Shown piece by piece: positions 49,093 through 59,300 of a stretch of 64,000 nucleotides of DNA. Source of the stretch: Prevotella sp. oral taxon 475 (GTDB taxonomy: Bacteria; Bacteroidota; Bacteroidia; Bacteroidales; Bacteroidaceae). The notes under the pieces are model-generated. The model had not been told where the DNA came from and searched no databases. It saw only the letters and a program-made list of their open reading frames with translations. A program made the position numbers and the translations under genes. Each line of letters starts with the position of its first letter. Position 1 is the first letter of the stretch. Location of the stretch: positions 434,001 through 498,000 of the forward strand of contig NZ_CP072334.1 in the NCBI RefSeq assembly GCF_018127805.1, read 5' to 3'.

Positions 49093-50748
49093 TCAGAAGT
49101 TAGACACATTCTGTTTGTCCCACCAAACCCGTGTTCCGCCGATGTCGCCTCTGAATTGTGTACTGGAATTTTCCTTGTTCAGTAGGTCGATACCCTTCTG
49201 CAATTCCGCGTTGTTGGTGTTGATGGCCACCGTCGAGTAGATGAGTCGGCGAATCTGTTCGTTGGTGTCGATAGTACCTTCGCTACTGTTCACCCGATTG
49301 GGGAAGAGCTTCGGATATCCTGTTCGACGATATTCGGCCCAAGCCTCGGTAGAGAGCGGGAAGTTGGCAATCCACTTTTGGGTGATGATGCGTTGCAGTT
49401 TCTCTTCGTTTGTAGCACTGTTGTCCCATTTTACGGAGAGCGTATTCATTGCAGCATGATTGTTGGCAGAGTTGGCCGGGTCGACATAGTTGGTTTGTAT
49501 GGTTGTTCCGTTGATGTAAGCCGTGATGTCCGCATTGCTGATACTGGTAATACCGGCATAGACGCCCTTGTATTTCACCTCGTTTTGGATGGACACCTTG
49601 ATGCCCTCTTCATAGAGATCTTTTGCCGTTCCGCCCATATTCCAGCCTCGTAGCGCACCTTCTGCACGCAGGAAGTAAGCTTCGGCCACCTTCATGACCG
49701 GCAACGGAGTAGCATAATCGCACACAATCGACGAGTAATTGGTCCATGCGTTGGGCTTATTGGGTAGATTGGAACCGCCGCGGATGCCGAGATACTTCGT
49801 ATTCTTGGCTACAACAACAGCGTTGTTCACCTTCACATCATCCGCATTCTTTTTCATATACAGAGCGATGCGTGGGTCATTGAATCCCTCCATGATCGTA
49901 ACCAGGCTGGCATTCATGCCGCAGTCGCCCCAAGCAAACATTCGTGTGAGTTCGTTGCTCAAGCCATGGTCGATCAGAATGTCTCTGTCCGATGCCGTGA
50001 GCACGCCGCCGGCTACAGCTTCTTCAGCCTTTTGTTTGGCCAAAGCAGGATTGGCCTTCACGATGCGCATGGCATAACGTAGCTTAAACTGATTGGCCAC
50101 CTTGATCCAAAGTTGTTTATCGCCATTGCACCAATAGTCGAATGCCTTCATTTGGTCGGCAGTCGAAGTGCCATGTTGGAAACCTTGAATAGCATCGTCA
50201 AGCAGTTTGAAGATTTCTGTGTAGACATCTTCCTGCTTGTCGTAGGCGAAAGACACGCCATTGCTTGCGATAACCGACTTATAAGCAATGGGTCCGTAGG
50301 CATCGGTAGCGTTTGCAGTGGCATAAGCCTGAACAACGCGCATCACAGCGGCGAAGTCCGAGATACCCTTTTCATCGCAAGCCTTGATCAGACGACGCGT
50401 ATTATTAAAGATGTGCAAGTAATAATTCTCATACATACCCCCGCAAAAACCTCGGTTGAGCTTATAGTCGGCGTTGCCGTTACCACTGAAGTTGTGCGGC
50501 GTCATGAAGTAACCGCCAAAGAGGTCTATGCTCAAGTTGGTCCAAAATTGGAACATATTCTGGTGGGGAGCATAAACATAGGTCATCGGCTCTATGAACT
50601 GTGCTGCGAAAGGCAAGTTGCTAGGATCTACTTCATACTGGTTCGTATTGAGATCGTTGAAATCTCCCGTACATCCGCCGAGCGTTATTCCGCTTGACAC
50701 AAACAAGGCGGAAGCCGCAGCGAGTGTAATAATTCTATTATATTTCAT
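49093..50748 (-). CDS. SusD/RagB family nutrient-binding lipoprotein (SusD-like 2 type)
   Basis: 551 residues. A lipoprotein signal ends in GITLGGC (Cys 26). FNDLNTNQYEVDPSN, VYAPHQNMFQFWTNLSIDLF and AVMRVVQAYATANATDAYGP are typical of the second SusD sub-family. TPR-like helices are seen in ATPLPVMKVAEAYFLRAEGA, and the C-terminus has WIANFPLSTEAWAEYRRTG. It binds a glycan or peptide at the cell surface as lid of the SusC porin. It is 13 bp downstream of its SusC. No glycosidase is next to it, so the ligand is unknown. Confidence 0.93.
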   Translation of the reverse strand: MKYNRIITLAAASALFVSSGITLGGCTGDFNDLNTNQYEVDPSNLPFAAQFIEPMTYVYAPHQNMFQFWTNLSIDLFGGYFMTPHNFSGNGNADYKLNRGFCGGMYENYYLHIFNNTRRLIKACDEKGISDFAAVMRVVQAYATANATDAYGPIAYKSVIASNGVSFAYDKQEDVYTEIFKLLDDAIQGFQHGTSTADQMKAFDYWCNGDKQLWIKVANQFKLRYAMRIVKANPALAKQKAEEAVAGGVLTASDRDILIDHGLSNELTRMFAWGDCGMNASLVTIMEGFNDPRIALYMKKNADDVKVNNAVVVAKNTKYLGIRGGSNLPNKPNAWTNYSSIVCDYATPLPVMKVAEAYFLRAEGALRGWNMGGTAKDLYEEGIKVSIQNEVKYKGVYAGITSISNADITAYINGTTIQTNYVDPANSANNHAAMNTLSVKWDNSATNEEKLQRIITQKWIANFPLSTEAWAEYRRTGYPKLFPNRVNSSEGTIDTNEQIRRLIYSTVAINTNNAELQKGIDLLNKENSSTQFRGDIGGTRVWWDKQNVSNF

Positions 50749-50761
50749 AGGATGTCGTATT

Positions 50762-53700
50762 TTAGAAGTTAAATTTTAAGTTCAGACCGAAGCTCCGAGA
50801 CGAAGGAAGGGTAAACATGTCCACTCCCTGCCAGCCGTTTCCGGTTCCGAGAGACACGTCCGGATCCATCGGAGCATCTTTATAGAAGAAGAAAAGGTTA
50901 CGACCGATGAGCGAAGCAGTGAGGTTTTTGCCATAGCCCAGAAGGTTACGGAAGGTGTAACCCAACGAAAGTTCACGCATCCGCACGTTGGTAGCCTTGT
51001 AAACATACAGTTCGTTGGCATACTGAGAGTTGAAATTGGTGGCTCCCACGGTGGTATAGAACTTCTTCGCGTCGTATTCCACTCCTTCGAACACAACCTT
51101 ACCGGCATTGCGAGCTGCTCCCGAGCGTTCGGAAACTCCCCAACCATCGAGCGTAGCCTCCGTCATGGAGAGCACCTTTCCACCCAACTTACTGTCGATG
51201 AGGAACGACAGCGTGAAGTCTTTATAGTTAAAGGTATTGCTCCAGCCCATGTTTACTTTGGCATTCATGTCGCCCACGTACTTCATATCTTTCATTCCGT
51301 CGCCGCCCAGACTGGGAGCACCGCTGTTGACCACCGGTTTCCCATCGCTGCCGCGTTTGATTTGCCGCACGTAAAGGTCGCCATAGTGTCCGCCCTTTTT
51401 GAGAATCACCTTCGCACCGCCATAGTCTGCGAGTGTCAGTCCATCAGAGAGTCCGTCGACAAGCTCCTTTATCTTATTCGAGTTATAGGCCATGTTGAAG
51501 CGAGTCACCCAGCTGAAGTCCTTATTGAAGTCCTGTCGCCACGAAGCACTGAGTTCAAAGCCGCTGTTTTGCACGTTGCCGGCATTTACATATTGCTGGC
51601 GGAGCCCCGTTTCCCAAGGAGCTTCCACGGCAAAGAACTGGTTCTTGGTGTTGGTTTTATAATAGGTGAGATTCACTTCCAGACGATTATCGAAGAACAT
51701 ACCGTCCAAGCCCACCTCGATAGAGTGGCTCTTTTCCGGTTTCAACGTAGTGAACGGAGCCTTAGAAGGCGGAGTGAGTGAACCTAAAGAGCCCAATGTG
51801 TATCTGGGGTTGCTCATAAATACGGGCACATCGTTACCCACGATAGAGTAAGAAGCACGAATCTTGAGCATGTTTACTTGCTTTCCGAAGTGAACAAACT
51901 TGTCGAGCAGCACACTGGTGCCCACAGAAGGATAGAAAAACGACATTCCGTTGGTGAAAGCCAGTGCCGACGACCAGTCGTTGCGGGCCGTAACATCCAC
52001 GAAGAGTGCGTCTTTATAGCCGAACTGTGCCGTTGCAAAGATGGCGTTCAGGCGTTTATCGGTGCGTGAGGGAACGACAGACATCTGGTAATAGTTGGAC
52101 GGCATGAAGACATTCGGATAATAAGCATTGCCCGAGGGTTTGCCATCCGTCATCACAAACTTAGAGTGTCCCCAGCCGATGAGATAGTTTCCTGTGCCCT
52201 TGGTTTTGGTAAAGCTGGTACCGGCGGTCACCGACAAGGCATAGATGTCTTTCCAAGTGTGGTTGTAAGAAGCGAGAAGGTCGCCGTAGAACTGTTCGTT
52301 GAACGTCTGTGAGTCCTTCATTGTGCCCATTTTATCACGTCCTCCCTCGCTCGAGGCATGCTGATTGAGCACCCAATGGTCGTCTCCGCGTTCGTAGCGC
52401 AGACGTCCTGTGAGCGACAGGCCTGCCATGATGTCGTATTTCACGGTTGCGCCGAAGTCGTAACGGTTGCGATCGTTGATGGGCACTTGTCGGTTCGTCA
52501 TCCAATACGGGTTGGAGAACTGCTCTTGGGCCACATTGGTCCATCGTTGCACGTTTGTATTGAGGGTGGGATCGTAGGCTTCGAATTTGTTTTTGTATCC
52601 ATCCCAGTCTTCACCTCTTGGGAAGAGATAGGCACCCGTGAGCGGATTGCTCAGGAAACCCGAGGCAGCCTGGTTCTTGATGTGCTGTTTGTTCAATCCT
52701 GCGCTTACGTCTACGTGGATGTTGTCAAGCACATTGAAGCCCACTTTTGCCAAAAGATTGTGGCTATTGTAAGTATTGCCCGGTGTGATGCCGTTAGAGC
52801 GCACATTGGCATAGGAGAAATAAGAAGAAATCTTTTCTGTTCCGCCTGCGATAGCAATCGAATTGTTCGTGGTGAAGCCCGTGCGGAAGAAGTCTTTGGC
52901 ATAGTTTTTAGCTGCAGTGCCCAACGGGTTGCCCCAGCTAAAGGTGCCGCTGTTGCTCATGCCATACTGGTTTTGGAACTTCGGTAGCACCAATGGCGTT
53001 TCCATCGTCGTGTTGCTCGACACCGTGATGCCCACTTTGCCCGCCTGGGCCGACTTGGTTGTAATCATGATGGCACCGTTAGCGGCCACTGCTCCGTAAA
53101 GGGCTGCAGCCGAAGCACCCTTCAAAAGCGTGATCTGAGCAATGTCATCCGGATTGATGGTAGACATGGCATCGCCTCCGTCATGACCTCCGCCATAGTT
53201 TCCGCTTACCTGCGAATCGGAGATATTCATCATCAAAGGCACACCATCGAGTACAATCAGCGGCTGGTTGCTACCGCTAATCGACTTGCTTCCACGGAAC
53301 AGAATTTTCGAGGCTCCGCCTGCACCCGTCGAGTTGGGCGTAATCGAGAGGCCTGCGCTCTTTCCCTGAAGCGAGTTGATCATGTTGATGTTCTTGATTT
53401 CGTTCACGTCTTTTCCGCCAACGGTCTGTGCGGCATAAGCAAGCGACTTGGCTTCGCGCTTGATGCCTAAGGCTGTGACCACCACTTCGGTCAAAACCTC
53501 CGAGTCGTCGTTGAGTGTGAAGTCGAGTTCGCGTCCGTTCCACACGGCCTCTGCACTTTTAAAGCCGATGAACGAAACCTGAATCACCGCTCCCGCTTTG
53601 ACGTTAGAGAGCGAGAAATTGCCTTCCACATCCGTTGTTGTGCCGCGCTGTGTGCCCTTCACAACCACGGAAGCACCGGTCACAGGTTCACCTTTGGCAT

Positions 53701-53845
53701 CTCTTACCACACCTTTGCATACACTGTTTTGTTGTGATGCCTGCGGTAAAGGCATACCATGGGCCCCTGCAAACGCTGCGTTTGCAGACAATGCCGACAA
53801 AGCCAGCATGAGGCCTACAATTTTCAATGGTCTATACATAAACAC
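50762..53845 (-). CDS. SusC/RagA family TonB-linked outer membrane transporter
   Basis: 1027 residues with a signal peptide (LKIVGLMLALSALSANAAFA). A carboxypeptidase-regulatory-like domain (VCKGVVRDAKGEPVTGASVV, about 42-120) is followed by the TonB box region (LTEVVVTALGIKR), the plug (NINMINSLQGKSAGLSITPN) and SKSISGSNQPLIVLDGVPL, and a 22-strand barrel ending in FGLNLKFNF. No STN domain, so it does not signal to an anti-sigma factor by itself. The start may be the second Met two codons later. It takes up the ligand presented by the SusD-like partner. Confidence 0.95.
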   Translation of the reverse strand: MFMYRPLKIVGLMLALSALSANAAFAGAHGMPLPQASQQNSVCKGVVRDAKGEPVTGASVVVKGTQRGTTTDVEGNFSLSNVKAGAVIQVSFIGFKSAEAVWNGRELDFTLNDDSEVLTEVVVTALGIKREAKSLAYAAQTVGGKDVNEIKNINMINSLQGKSAGLSITPNSTGAGGASKILFRGSKSISGSNQPLIVLDGVPLMMNISDSQVSGNYGGGHDGGDAMSTINPDDIAQITLLKGASAAALYGAVAANGAIMITTKSAQAGKVGITVSSNTTMETPLVLPKFQNQYGMSNSGTFSWGNPLGTAAKNYAKDFFRTGFTTNNSIAIAGGTEKISSYFSYANVRSNGITPGNTYNSHNLLAKVGFNVLDNIHVDVSAGLNKQHIKNQAASGFLSNPLTGAYLFPRGEDWDGYKNKFEAYDPTLNTNVQRWTNVAQEQFSNPYWMTNRQVPINDRNRYDFGATVKYDIMAGLSLTGRLRYERGDDHWVLNQHASSEGGRDKMGTMKDSQTFNEQFYGDLLASYNHTWKDIYALSVTAGTSFTKTKGTGNYLIGWGHSKFVMTDGKPSGNAYYPNVFMPSNYYQMSVVPSRTDKRLNAIFATAQFGYKDALFVDVTARNDWSSALAFTNGMSFFYPSVGTSVLLDKFVHFGKQVNMLKIRASYSIVGNDVPVFMSNPRYTLGSLGSLTPPSKAPFTTLKPEKSHSIEVGLDGMFFDNRLEVNLTYYKTNTKNQFFAVEAPWETGLRQQYVNAGNVQNSGFELSASWRQDFNKDFSWVTRFNMAYNSNKIKELVDGLSDGLTLADYGGAKVILKKGGHYGDLYVRQIKRGSDGKPVVNSGAPSLGGDGMKDMKYVGDMNAKVNMGWSNTFNYKDFTLSFLIDSKLGGKVLSMTEATLDGWGVSERSGAARNAGKVVFEGVEYDAKKFYTTVGATNFNSQYANELYVYKATNVRMRELSLGYTFRNLLGYGKNLTASLIGRNLFFFYKDAPMDPDVSLGTGNGWQGVDMFTLPSSRSFGLNLKFNF

Positions 53846-54114
53846 GTTTTTTATAGGTTTGTAATAATATGAGTGTCGATTGTTGTTGTAGATTGTTTGT
53901 TGCGACAGCGTTATGGTTGCTGTTATAGGACGATAAAAGTACGACTTTTCTGAAAAGGGAGACGAACGAAGACGACTAAAATTACAGGATTCTCTTATTT
54001 TTATACAAATTAAACATAAAACACGTGTAAATTAGTGGTGGTTAACACGCCAAAGTGCGCTCCATGCCGAGTGCTCGCTCTACTACTACTTACCCCTCTT
54101 CTTCTAACAACACT

Positions 54115-54198
54115 CCATCTCTTAGCTTTTGCATCTTGTTTTCTTAGCTTTCGCCGTGCGTTTTCTTAGCTTTTAGCGTGCCAAAGCTAAGAGATGGA
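54115..54198. repeat. 22-bp intergenic repeat array G (minus, minus, minus, plus)
   Basis: Same order as array E: cores CCATCTCTTAGCTTTTGC, TTTTCTTAGCTTTCGCCG, TTTTCTTAGCTTTTAGC and then GCCAAAGCTAAGAGATGG. The outer pair is an inverted repeat of about 18 bp with one mismatch. It precedes the sigma promoter. Confidence 0.9.
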
Positions 54199-54275
54199 AA
54201 CGTGTTTTGTAACTCGTTGATTAACAGATGGATAGAAAGGCGTTGTGGAAGTCTGGCTTTTCCGTCGTTTTTTGC

Positions 54276-54283
54276 TACCTTTG
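54276..54283 (+). promoter_or_regulatory. -7 element upstream of the ECF sigma gene
   Basis: TACCTTTG, leaving a leader of about 160 bp before the ATG at 54453. Confidence 0.5.
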
Positions 54284-54452
54284 CATGGGGCGAAACGAGC
54301 CATAGATGGCACCGAGGGACGAGTTTTCCGAAGTCGTAAAGCGTTAAATGATGTTAGACTTTCGGTGTAGTCCTATTGTTATCGGCAGTTTTCTTCGATA
54401 TGATTAATAGAAGCCTATTTCTCGACGATGCTTCCTTAAACACTTGCACACG

Positions 54453-55037
54453 ATGGACAATCTTTACCGCGAACTACTGTTGGTGGCCAAAGACAGCGAA
54501 TTGGCTTTCAATGGCTTTATGCACAGGTTTTCCAATGTGCTCTATTGTCATGCCTATGGCATTCTGGGGAGTCGCGAGATGGCAGAAGAGGTGGTGAGCG
54601 ACACGTTTTTCGAGGCTTGGAAAACTCGGAAACACCTTGTGGAGATGGACAACGTGCGTGGCTGGCTCAGTAGGGTGGTCTATCGAAAATCGGTAGACTA
54701 TCTGCGGCGAGAGAAGAAACGGCTGAAGCCTATCCATGTGGAAGACTTCGGGATAGAGGCTTTCTCTTTTCCCGATATGTGCACACCGTGCGACACACTC
54801 ATCTCTTCCGAAGAACTCTCTGCCATCAACGCCGCCATCGAAACACTGCCCCCGAAGTGCAAGTACGTGTTTTTCCTGGCCAAAGTGGAACGTTTACCCT
54901 ATCAGGAGATTGCCGAGATGCTGAGCATTTCTCTCTCCACGGTGAACTATCACGTCAATTATGCCCTTCAGGCATTGAAAAACCGACTTCTCAAACAGCA
55001 CGACGAGGAGAGACAATTCAAAAAGAAAGAACGATGA
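54453..55037 (+). CDS. ECF sigma factor of the FecI/RpoE type paired with FecR
   Basis: 194 residues from the ATG at 54453. A TTG three codons earlier is possible. Region 2 is FMHRFSNVLYCHAYGILGSR and EEVVSDTFFEAWKTRKHLVE; region 4 is LPPKCKYVFFLAKVERLPYQ with EIAEMLSISLSTVNYHVNYA as the DNA-recognising helix-turn-helix. The stop overlaps the FecR start by four bases. Together with FecR and a SusC carrying an STN domain downstream, this is the classic trans-envelope regulatory unit of Bacteroidota. Confidence 0.95.
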   Translation: MDNLYRELLLVAKDSELAFNGFMHRFSNVLYCHAYGILGSREMAEEVVSDTFFEAWKTRKHLVEMDNVRGWLSRVVYRKSVDYLRREKKRLKPIHVEDFGIEAFSFPDMCTPCDTLISSEELSAINAAIETLPPKCKYVFFLAKVERLPYQEIAEMLSISLSTVNYHVNYALQALKNRLLKQHDEERQFKKKER

Positions 55038-55966
55038 ACAAGAACATAGACGACCTGAAATTCGGCTCTTCCCCGGAGGAAACGTTGCTGGAGGATTTTC
55101 TCTTGCGCAGCGAGCCGCGCCAGATAGACACCACCGGCTTGATGGGAAAGGCCTATGCCAAGATTGCGATGCAGAAGAAACGGACGCGACGCAGACGGAC
55201 TTTTCTTGCCGCAGCGGTAGTTCTGCCTCTTGTCTTTTGCGCTGTTTGGATGGCCCTGCTGTGGCCTCTTGGTGGGCCGAAAGGAGACGGACGGATGCAG
55301 CCGGCTACCCATCGGGCACCGATGATGCTGCAAGCGGAGGTGAGACCGGGAGACACAATGCACCTAACGCTGCCCGATGGCACGCGGGTGATGGCCAATT
55401 CGCGTACGCGCATCTCGTGGCCGGAGGCCTTTTGCGGAGCTACACGCGACGTATATATCAAAGGTGAAGCCTATTTTGAGGTGGCCCACGACGGTGCTTG
55501 CCCGTTTGTGATTCACACGGGGCAGTTTGATGTGCGGGTGTTGGGTACGAAATTCTGTGTGGACAACTATGATGAGCAGGCTGCAAAGGTGGTGCTTGTG
55601 GAGGGCTCTGTCGAGGTGGAGACGCGCAATAACGACCGAGTGCGGATCCGTCCGAACGAGAAACTCCGCGTCTGTGGCGGTCAGTTTGTCTCCCGCGAGT
55701 CTGTCTCCACTGCCGATGAACTTTGTTGGTTGCAGGGCATGATTCGTCTGCAAGGCGACGAATTGGGCCGCGTGGCGCAGCGTTTGGAATATTATTACGG
55801 TAAGAAAATCGTTGTCGATCAACGCCTGCAACATCAACGGCTTTACGGAAAACTCCTTATTCGCAATTCCGTCTCTACTGTTCTCTCCAATCTTTGCAGT
55901 ATTGCTGGCGCGCGGGTGGTGGCCGATGGGCATTCTGTTACACTGCAAGGCGGCGAGGGAGCCTGA
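55034..55966 (+). CDS. FecR family anti-sigma factor
   Basis: 310 residues from the ATG at 55034. The cytoplasmic N-terminus ends at about 55, followed by a membrane helix (LAAAVVLPLVFCAVWMALL). The periplasmic FecR domain has MHLTLPDGTRVMANSRTRIS, RDVYIKGEAYFEVAHDG, FDVRVLGTKFCVDNY and VVLVEGSVEVETRNN. The C-terminal DUF4974 part starts near 240 (YYGKKIVVDQRLQHQRLYGK). It holds the sigma factor until the STN domain of the SusC protein signals that ligand is bound. Confidence 0.95.
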   Translation: MNKNIDDLKFGSSPEETLLEDFLLRSEPRQIDTTGLMGKAYAKIAMQKKRTRRRRTFLAAAVVLPLVFCAVWMALLWPLGGPKGDGRMQPATHRAPMMLQAEVRPGDTMHLTLPDGTRVMANSRTRISWPEAFCGATRDVYIKGEAYFEVAHDGACPFVIHTGQFDVRVLGTKFCVDNYDEQAAKVVLVEGSVEVETRNNDRVRIRPNEKLRVCGGQFVSRESVSTADELCWLQGMIRLQGDELGRVAQRLEYYYGKKIVVDQRLQHQRLYGKLLIRNSVSTVLSNLCSIAGARVVADGHSVTLQGGEGA

Positions 55967-55990
55967 CAAAGGGGAGGATGAAAAACAATT

Positions 55991-56037
55991 CAATTCTTTC
56001 CAATTCTTGCAAAATTGGAAAGAATTGGATAACTTTG
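55991..56037 (+). promoter_or_regulatory. Promoter overlaid by a perfect 15-bp palindrome, upstream of the second SusC/SusD pair
   Basis: TTG (56007-56009) and TAACTTTG (56030-56037) are spaced 20 bp. Arms CAATTCTTTCCAATT (55991-56005) and AATTGGAAAGAATTG (56013-56027) with a 7-bp centre cover the -33 element and spacer. No T run follows, so an operator is more likely than a terminator. Confidence 0.7.
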
Positions 56038-56063
56038 CGGTAACCCTCAAATGGCAGAACACG

Positions 56064-56156
56064 ATGAATAAGATAGAAAAAGCACCGCAGGTTAGTCTGG
56101 AGGAGATGGTGAAGACGATGCTGGAAGAAAGGCATTCGGAGCTTGTTGATCAATGA
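56064..56156 (+). CDS. Possible 30-residue peptide between FecR and SusC
   Basis: ATG at 56064, stop at 56154-56156: MNKIEKAPQVSLEEMVKTML then a short acidic end. It begins 27 bp after the promoter at 56007-56037 and is the first frame in that transcript. It is helical and acidic with no signal peptide. It resembles nothing I know; it may be a leader peptide, a stray frame, or the stub of a longer protein. The 217 bp from here to the SusC start hold no other feature. Confidence 0.35.
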   Translation: MNKIEKAPQVSLEEMVKTMLEERHSELVDQ

Positions 56157-56373
56157 ATTTCTAACCTGGGGAGGTTATTTAAATAAGGTGAAGAACAGAA
56201 AATGGGGAAGAAGACGTGAAAAAAATTATGATTTTTCTGTAAAAAAGTTCTTTTCCGACCTATAGATTTAAAAAAATCTTTCGTCTCTATCTATAGAAGC
56301 GCGTCGCATCAGGCTGTCGGCGCAGAAGCAATCTGCTATCAATCATTATTCATATATCTAAATCACATACCAC

Positions 56374-59300
56374 ATGCGAGAGAAATTCAGACAAGAAACA
56401 AGGCGTTGGCAACTGTTGCAACGCTCTGTGTCGGCATTGCTGTTGATGGCACCTTTGGGAATGTTTGCTGCTCCCACGGGCTCCGATCGGTTGGCGAATG
56501 TTTGTTATTCTGTTGCCGCAGAGCAACAGACAGTGGGCAGTGTGCTCGGTTATATCGAGAAGAATAGCAACTATGTCTTCTTGTATAATGCAGAGGTTCA
56601 AAAACTGCTGAACAATAAAGTGTCTGTGGCACTGGGCAATCGACCCGCGATGGACATTTTGAAAGATCTTTGTAGGGCTGCGGGATTGACTTTCCGTACA
56701 TCGGGAAATCAAATCACCCTGACAGCGGACAAGCATTCGTCGACATCGAAAAGCGAAAAGACGGGACAACGAACCATCTCGGGAACGGTGACCGACGCTG
56801 CCGGAGAACCTATCGTCGGAGCTACCATCTCGGAGAAAGGAGGACGCAACGGCGCAACAACCAATATCAACGGAGAGTTCTCTCTGGAGGTGAATACCGA
56901 TAATCTGCTCACCATTTCTTACGTGGGATTTACTCCGCAGACGCTGAAACCGCGCGAGGGTATGCACGTTACGCTGAAAGAAGAGGCGAAAGGATTGGAC
57001 GAAGTGGTGGTGATCGGCTATGGTACCAAGAAAAAGGCGAACCTCATTGGGGCGGTTAGTTTGGTAACTTCCGATGAACTGAAAGACCGTCCTGTAAGCA
57101 GTGTTGGTCAGATGTTGCAGGGTCAAGTGCCCAACCTCAATATTTCGTTCGGCTCGGGTATGCCCGGCGAAGCTACCAAACTGAACATCCGTGGAGCCAC
57201 TTCGCTGAAGAATACGGGTGCTCCACTGGTGCTCATCGATGGTGTTGAGGGTGACATCGATAGGATCAATCCCAACGATATCGAGTCGATTTCGGTTTTG
57301 AAGGATGCCGCTTCGGCCGCCATCTACGGAGCTCGTGCTGGCTTTGGCGTGATTATCATCACGACGAAATCTAACAAAGACGGTCAGGCACACATTACTT
57401 ATAATGGACGGTTTAGCTTCTCTGCTCCTACGACGAAAACCCAATTCATGACCAATGGTTATGAAACTGCTAAGTTGGTAGATACGTTCTTCAATGCTAC
57501 CTCGGGCAGCAGTTATTCTAAACTCACAGCCGACGACTACAAAGAACTGGAAGCTCGCCGGTATGACACGGTGGAAAACCCTGCTCGTCCCTGGGTAAAG
57601 GTGGGTACAGATGGTCGTTATCACTACTACGGAAACTTCGATTGGTACAACTATCTCTTCGATTTTTCACAGCCCACATGGAGCCATAACCTCAGTATCA
57701 ATGGCGGTAACAGCAAGATGAACTACATGTTGAGTGGCGGAATGAACGATAGAGATGGCGTTTATGCCCTCAGTAACGATAAATATCGTACGCGTACGCT
57801 CATGGCGAAGTTCAATGCGGAGGTCACTCCCTGGTTGAGCATCTTCAGTAGTGCGTCGTTGTTCAAGTCGAAATACCATCAGGCAGGTTATGACTTCGAA
57901 GGAGGCGGCAACGTGGGCAACCTTACTTTCCACGCCATGCCTTGGCTCGTACCCGTCAATCCCGATGGAACGAACGTCTATACGTTGCCCAATACCAGCG
58001 ATAAACCTGCCGATGGATTCGCTGCGATGCTGCGTACCGGCAATGGCTTTACCTCGGTGAACAAGACCGAACAGACCTATGCCGTGGGCGGTGTCTTAAA
58101 GTTGATGGAGGGATTGGAGCTGACCGGTAAGATGACTTATCGCACTTTCGTGAAGGATAAGTTGGCACGTACGGCCAATTTCCAATACTCCGAGCGACCG
58201 AGCGTGATTCAAACGGCTAATACTGGCTTCTTTGGCAATCGCCTGAAGGATGGCAGAACGACGAGTGATATTTACGTTTACGACCTTTATGGCAACTATC
58301 ACAAGACTTTTGCAGAGGCTCATAACCTCACCGTTATGGCGGGTATGAACTACGAAAAGGGAAGTTTCAAATGGGTAGAACCCTCGGGCAACGACCTGCT
58401 CTCTGAAACACTGAACGACCTGGCCTTGTCTGTAGGAGCCAAAAATGTGAAGGCTTGGCGCAACGAATACGCACTGCTGGGTTACTTCGGACGATTGAGC
58501 TACGACTATTTAGGTAAGTATATTGCCGAAGTCAACATGCGTTACGACGGCACTTCGCGTTTTAAGAGCAGCGATAGATGGGGCTTCTTCCCCTCGATGG
58601 CTTTGGGTTGGCGCATCAGTGAAGAGCAGTTCTTCACCTCATTAAAGCCCACCATCAGCAACTTGAAGCTACGTTTCTCGGTAGGTTCGCTGGGCAATCA
58701 GGTGACGGATGGTTACACCAATCCTTACTATCCCTATATTCGTACGATCTCATTGGAGAACACCACGAAGTTCAATTATATCTTTGACAACGCCCAAACC
58801 GTCTATGCCAAGATCGGTGCACCCGTCTCTGGCAGTCTGACTTGGGAGACTGTAGTGACCAAAAATGTGGGTCTCGACCTCGGTTTGCTCAACAACCGAC
58901 TCGGACTTACCCTTGATGTCTATCGCCGTAACACCAAAGACATGTTGGCAACATCGCTCACGCTGCCTGCCGTTTATGGTTATTCGGTTCCTTTAGAGAA
59001 CAATGGCGAACTGCGCACTACGGGTTTCGAACTCGCTGTTAGCTGGAACGATAAGTTCCTTTTGGCCGGAAAGCCTTTCTATTATGGTGTCACTGCGAGT
59101 CTGGCCGACAGTAAATCGAAACTCGTCAAGTATAAAGGCAACGAAACAAAGGTGCTTGGCAGTTACTATGAAGGTATGGAATGGGGCGAAATTTGGGGCT
59201 ATCGGGTAGAAGGAATCTACCAAACCGATGCTGAAGTAGCGGCCCGTGGCGTCGACCAATCTTTCTTAGGAAGCAAGTTTAGCAACAAAGCCGGCGACTT

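Larger units (their letters stand above)
53846..54452. other. 607-bp divergent intergenic region between the SusC gene and the ECF sigma gene
   Basis: It holds a 22-bp repeat array (54115-54198) and a TACCTTTG (54276-54283) on the plus strand. On the minus strand I find only TACTTTTA near 53936, a poor -7, so the SusC gene may depend on an alternative sigma factor. A short frame at 54376-54597 lies inside the sigma gene start and is a shadow. Confidence 0.55.

Noticed and set aside
56350..57624. 424-codon open frame on the minus strand
   Set aside because: Antisense to the STN-type SusC, which has full domain support.
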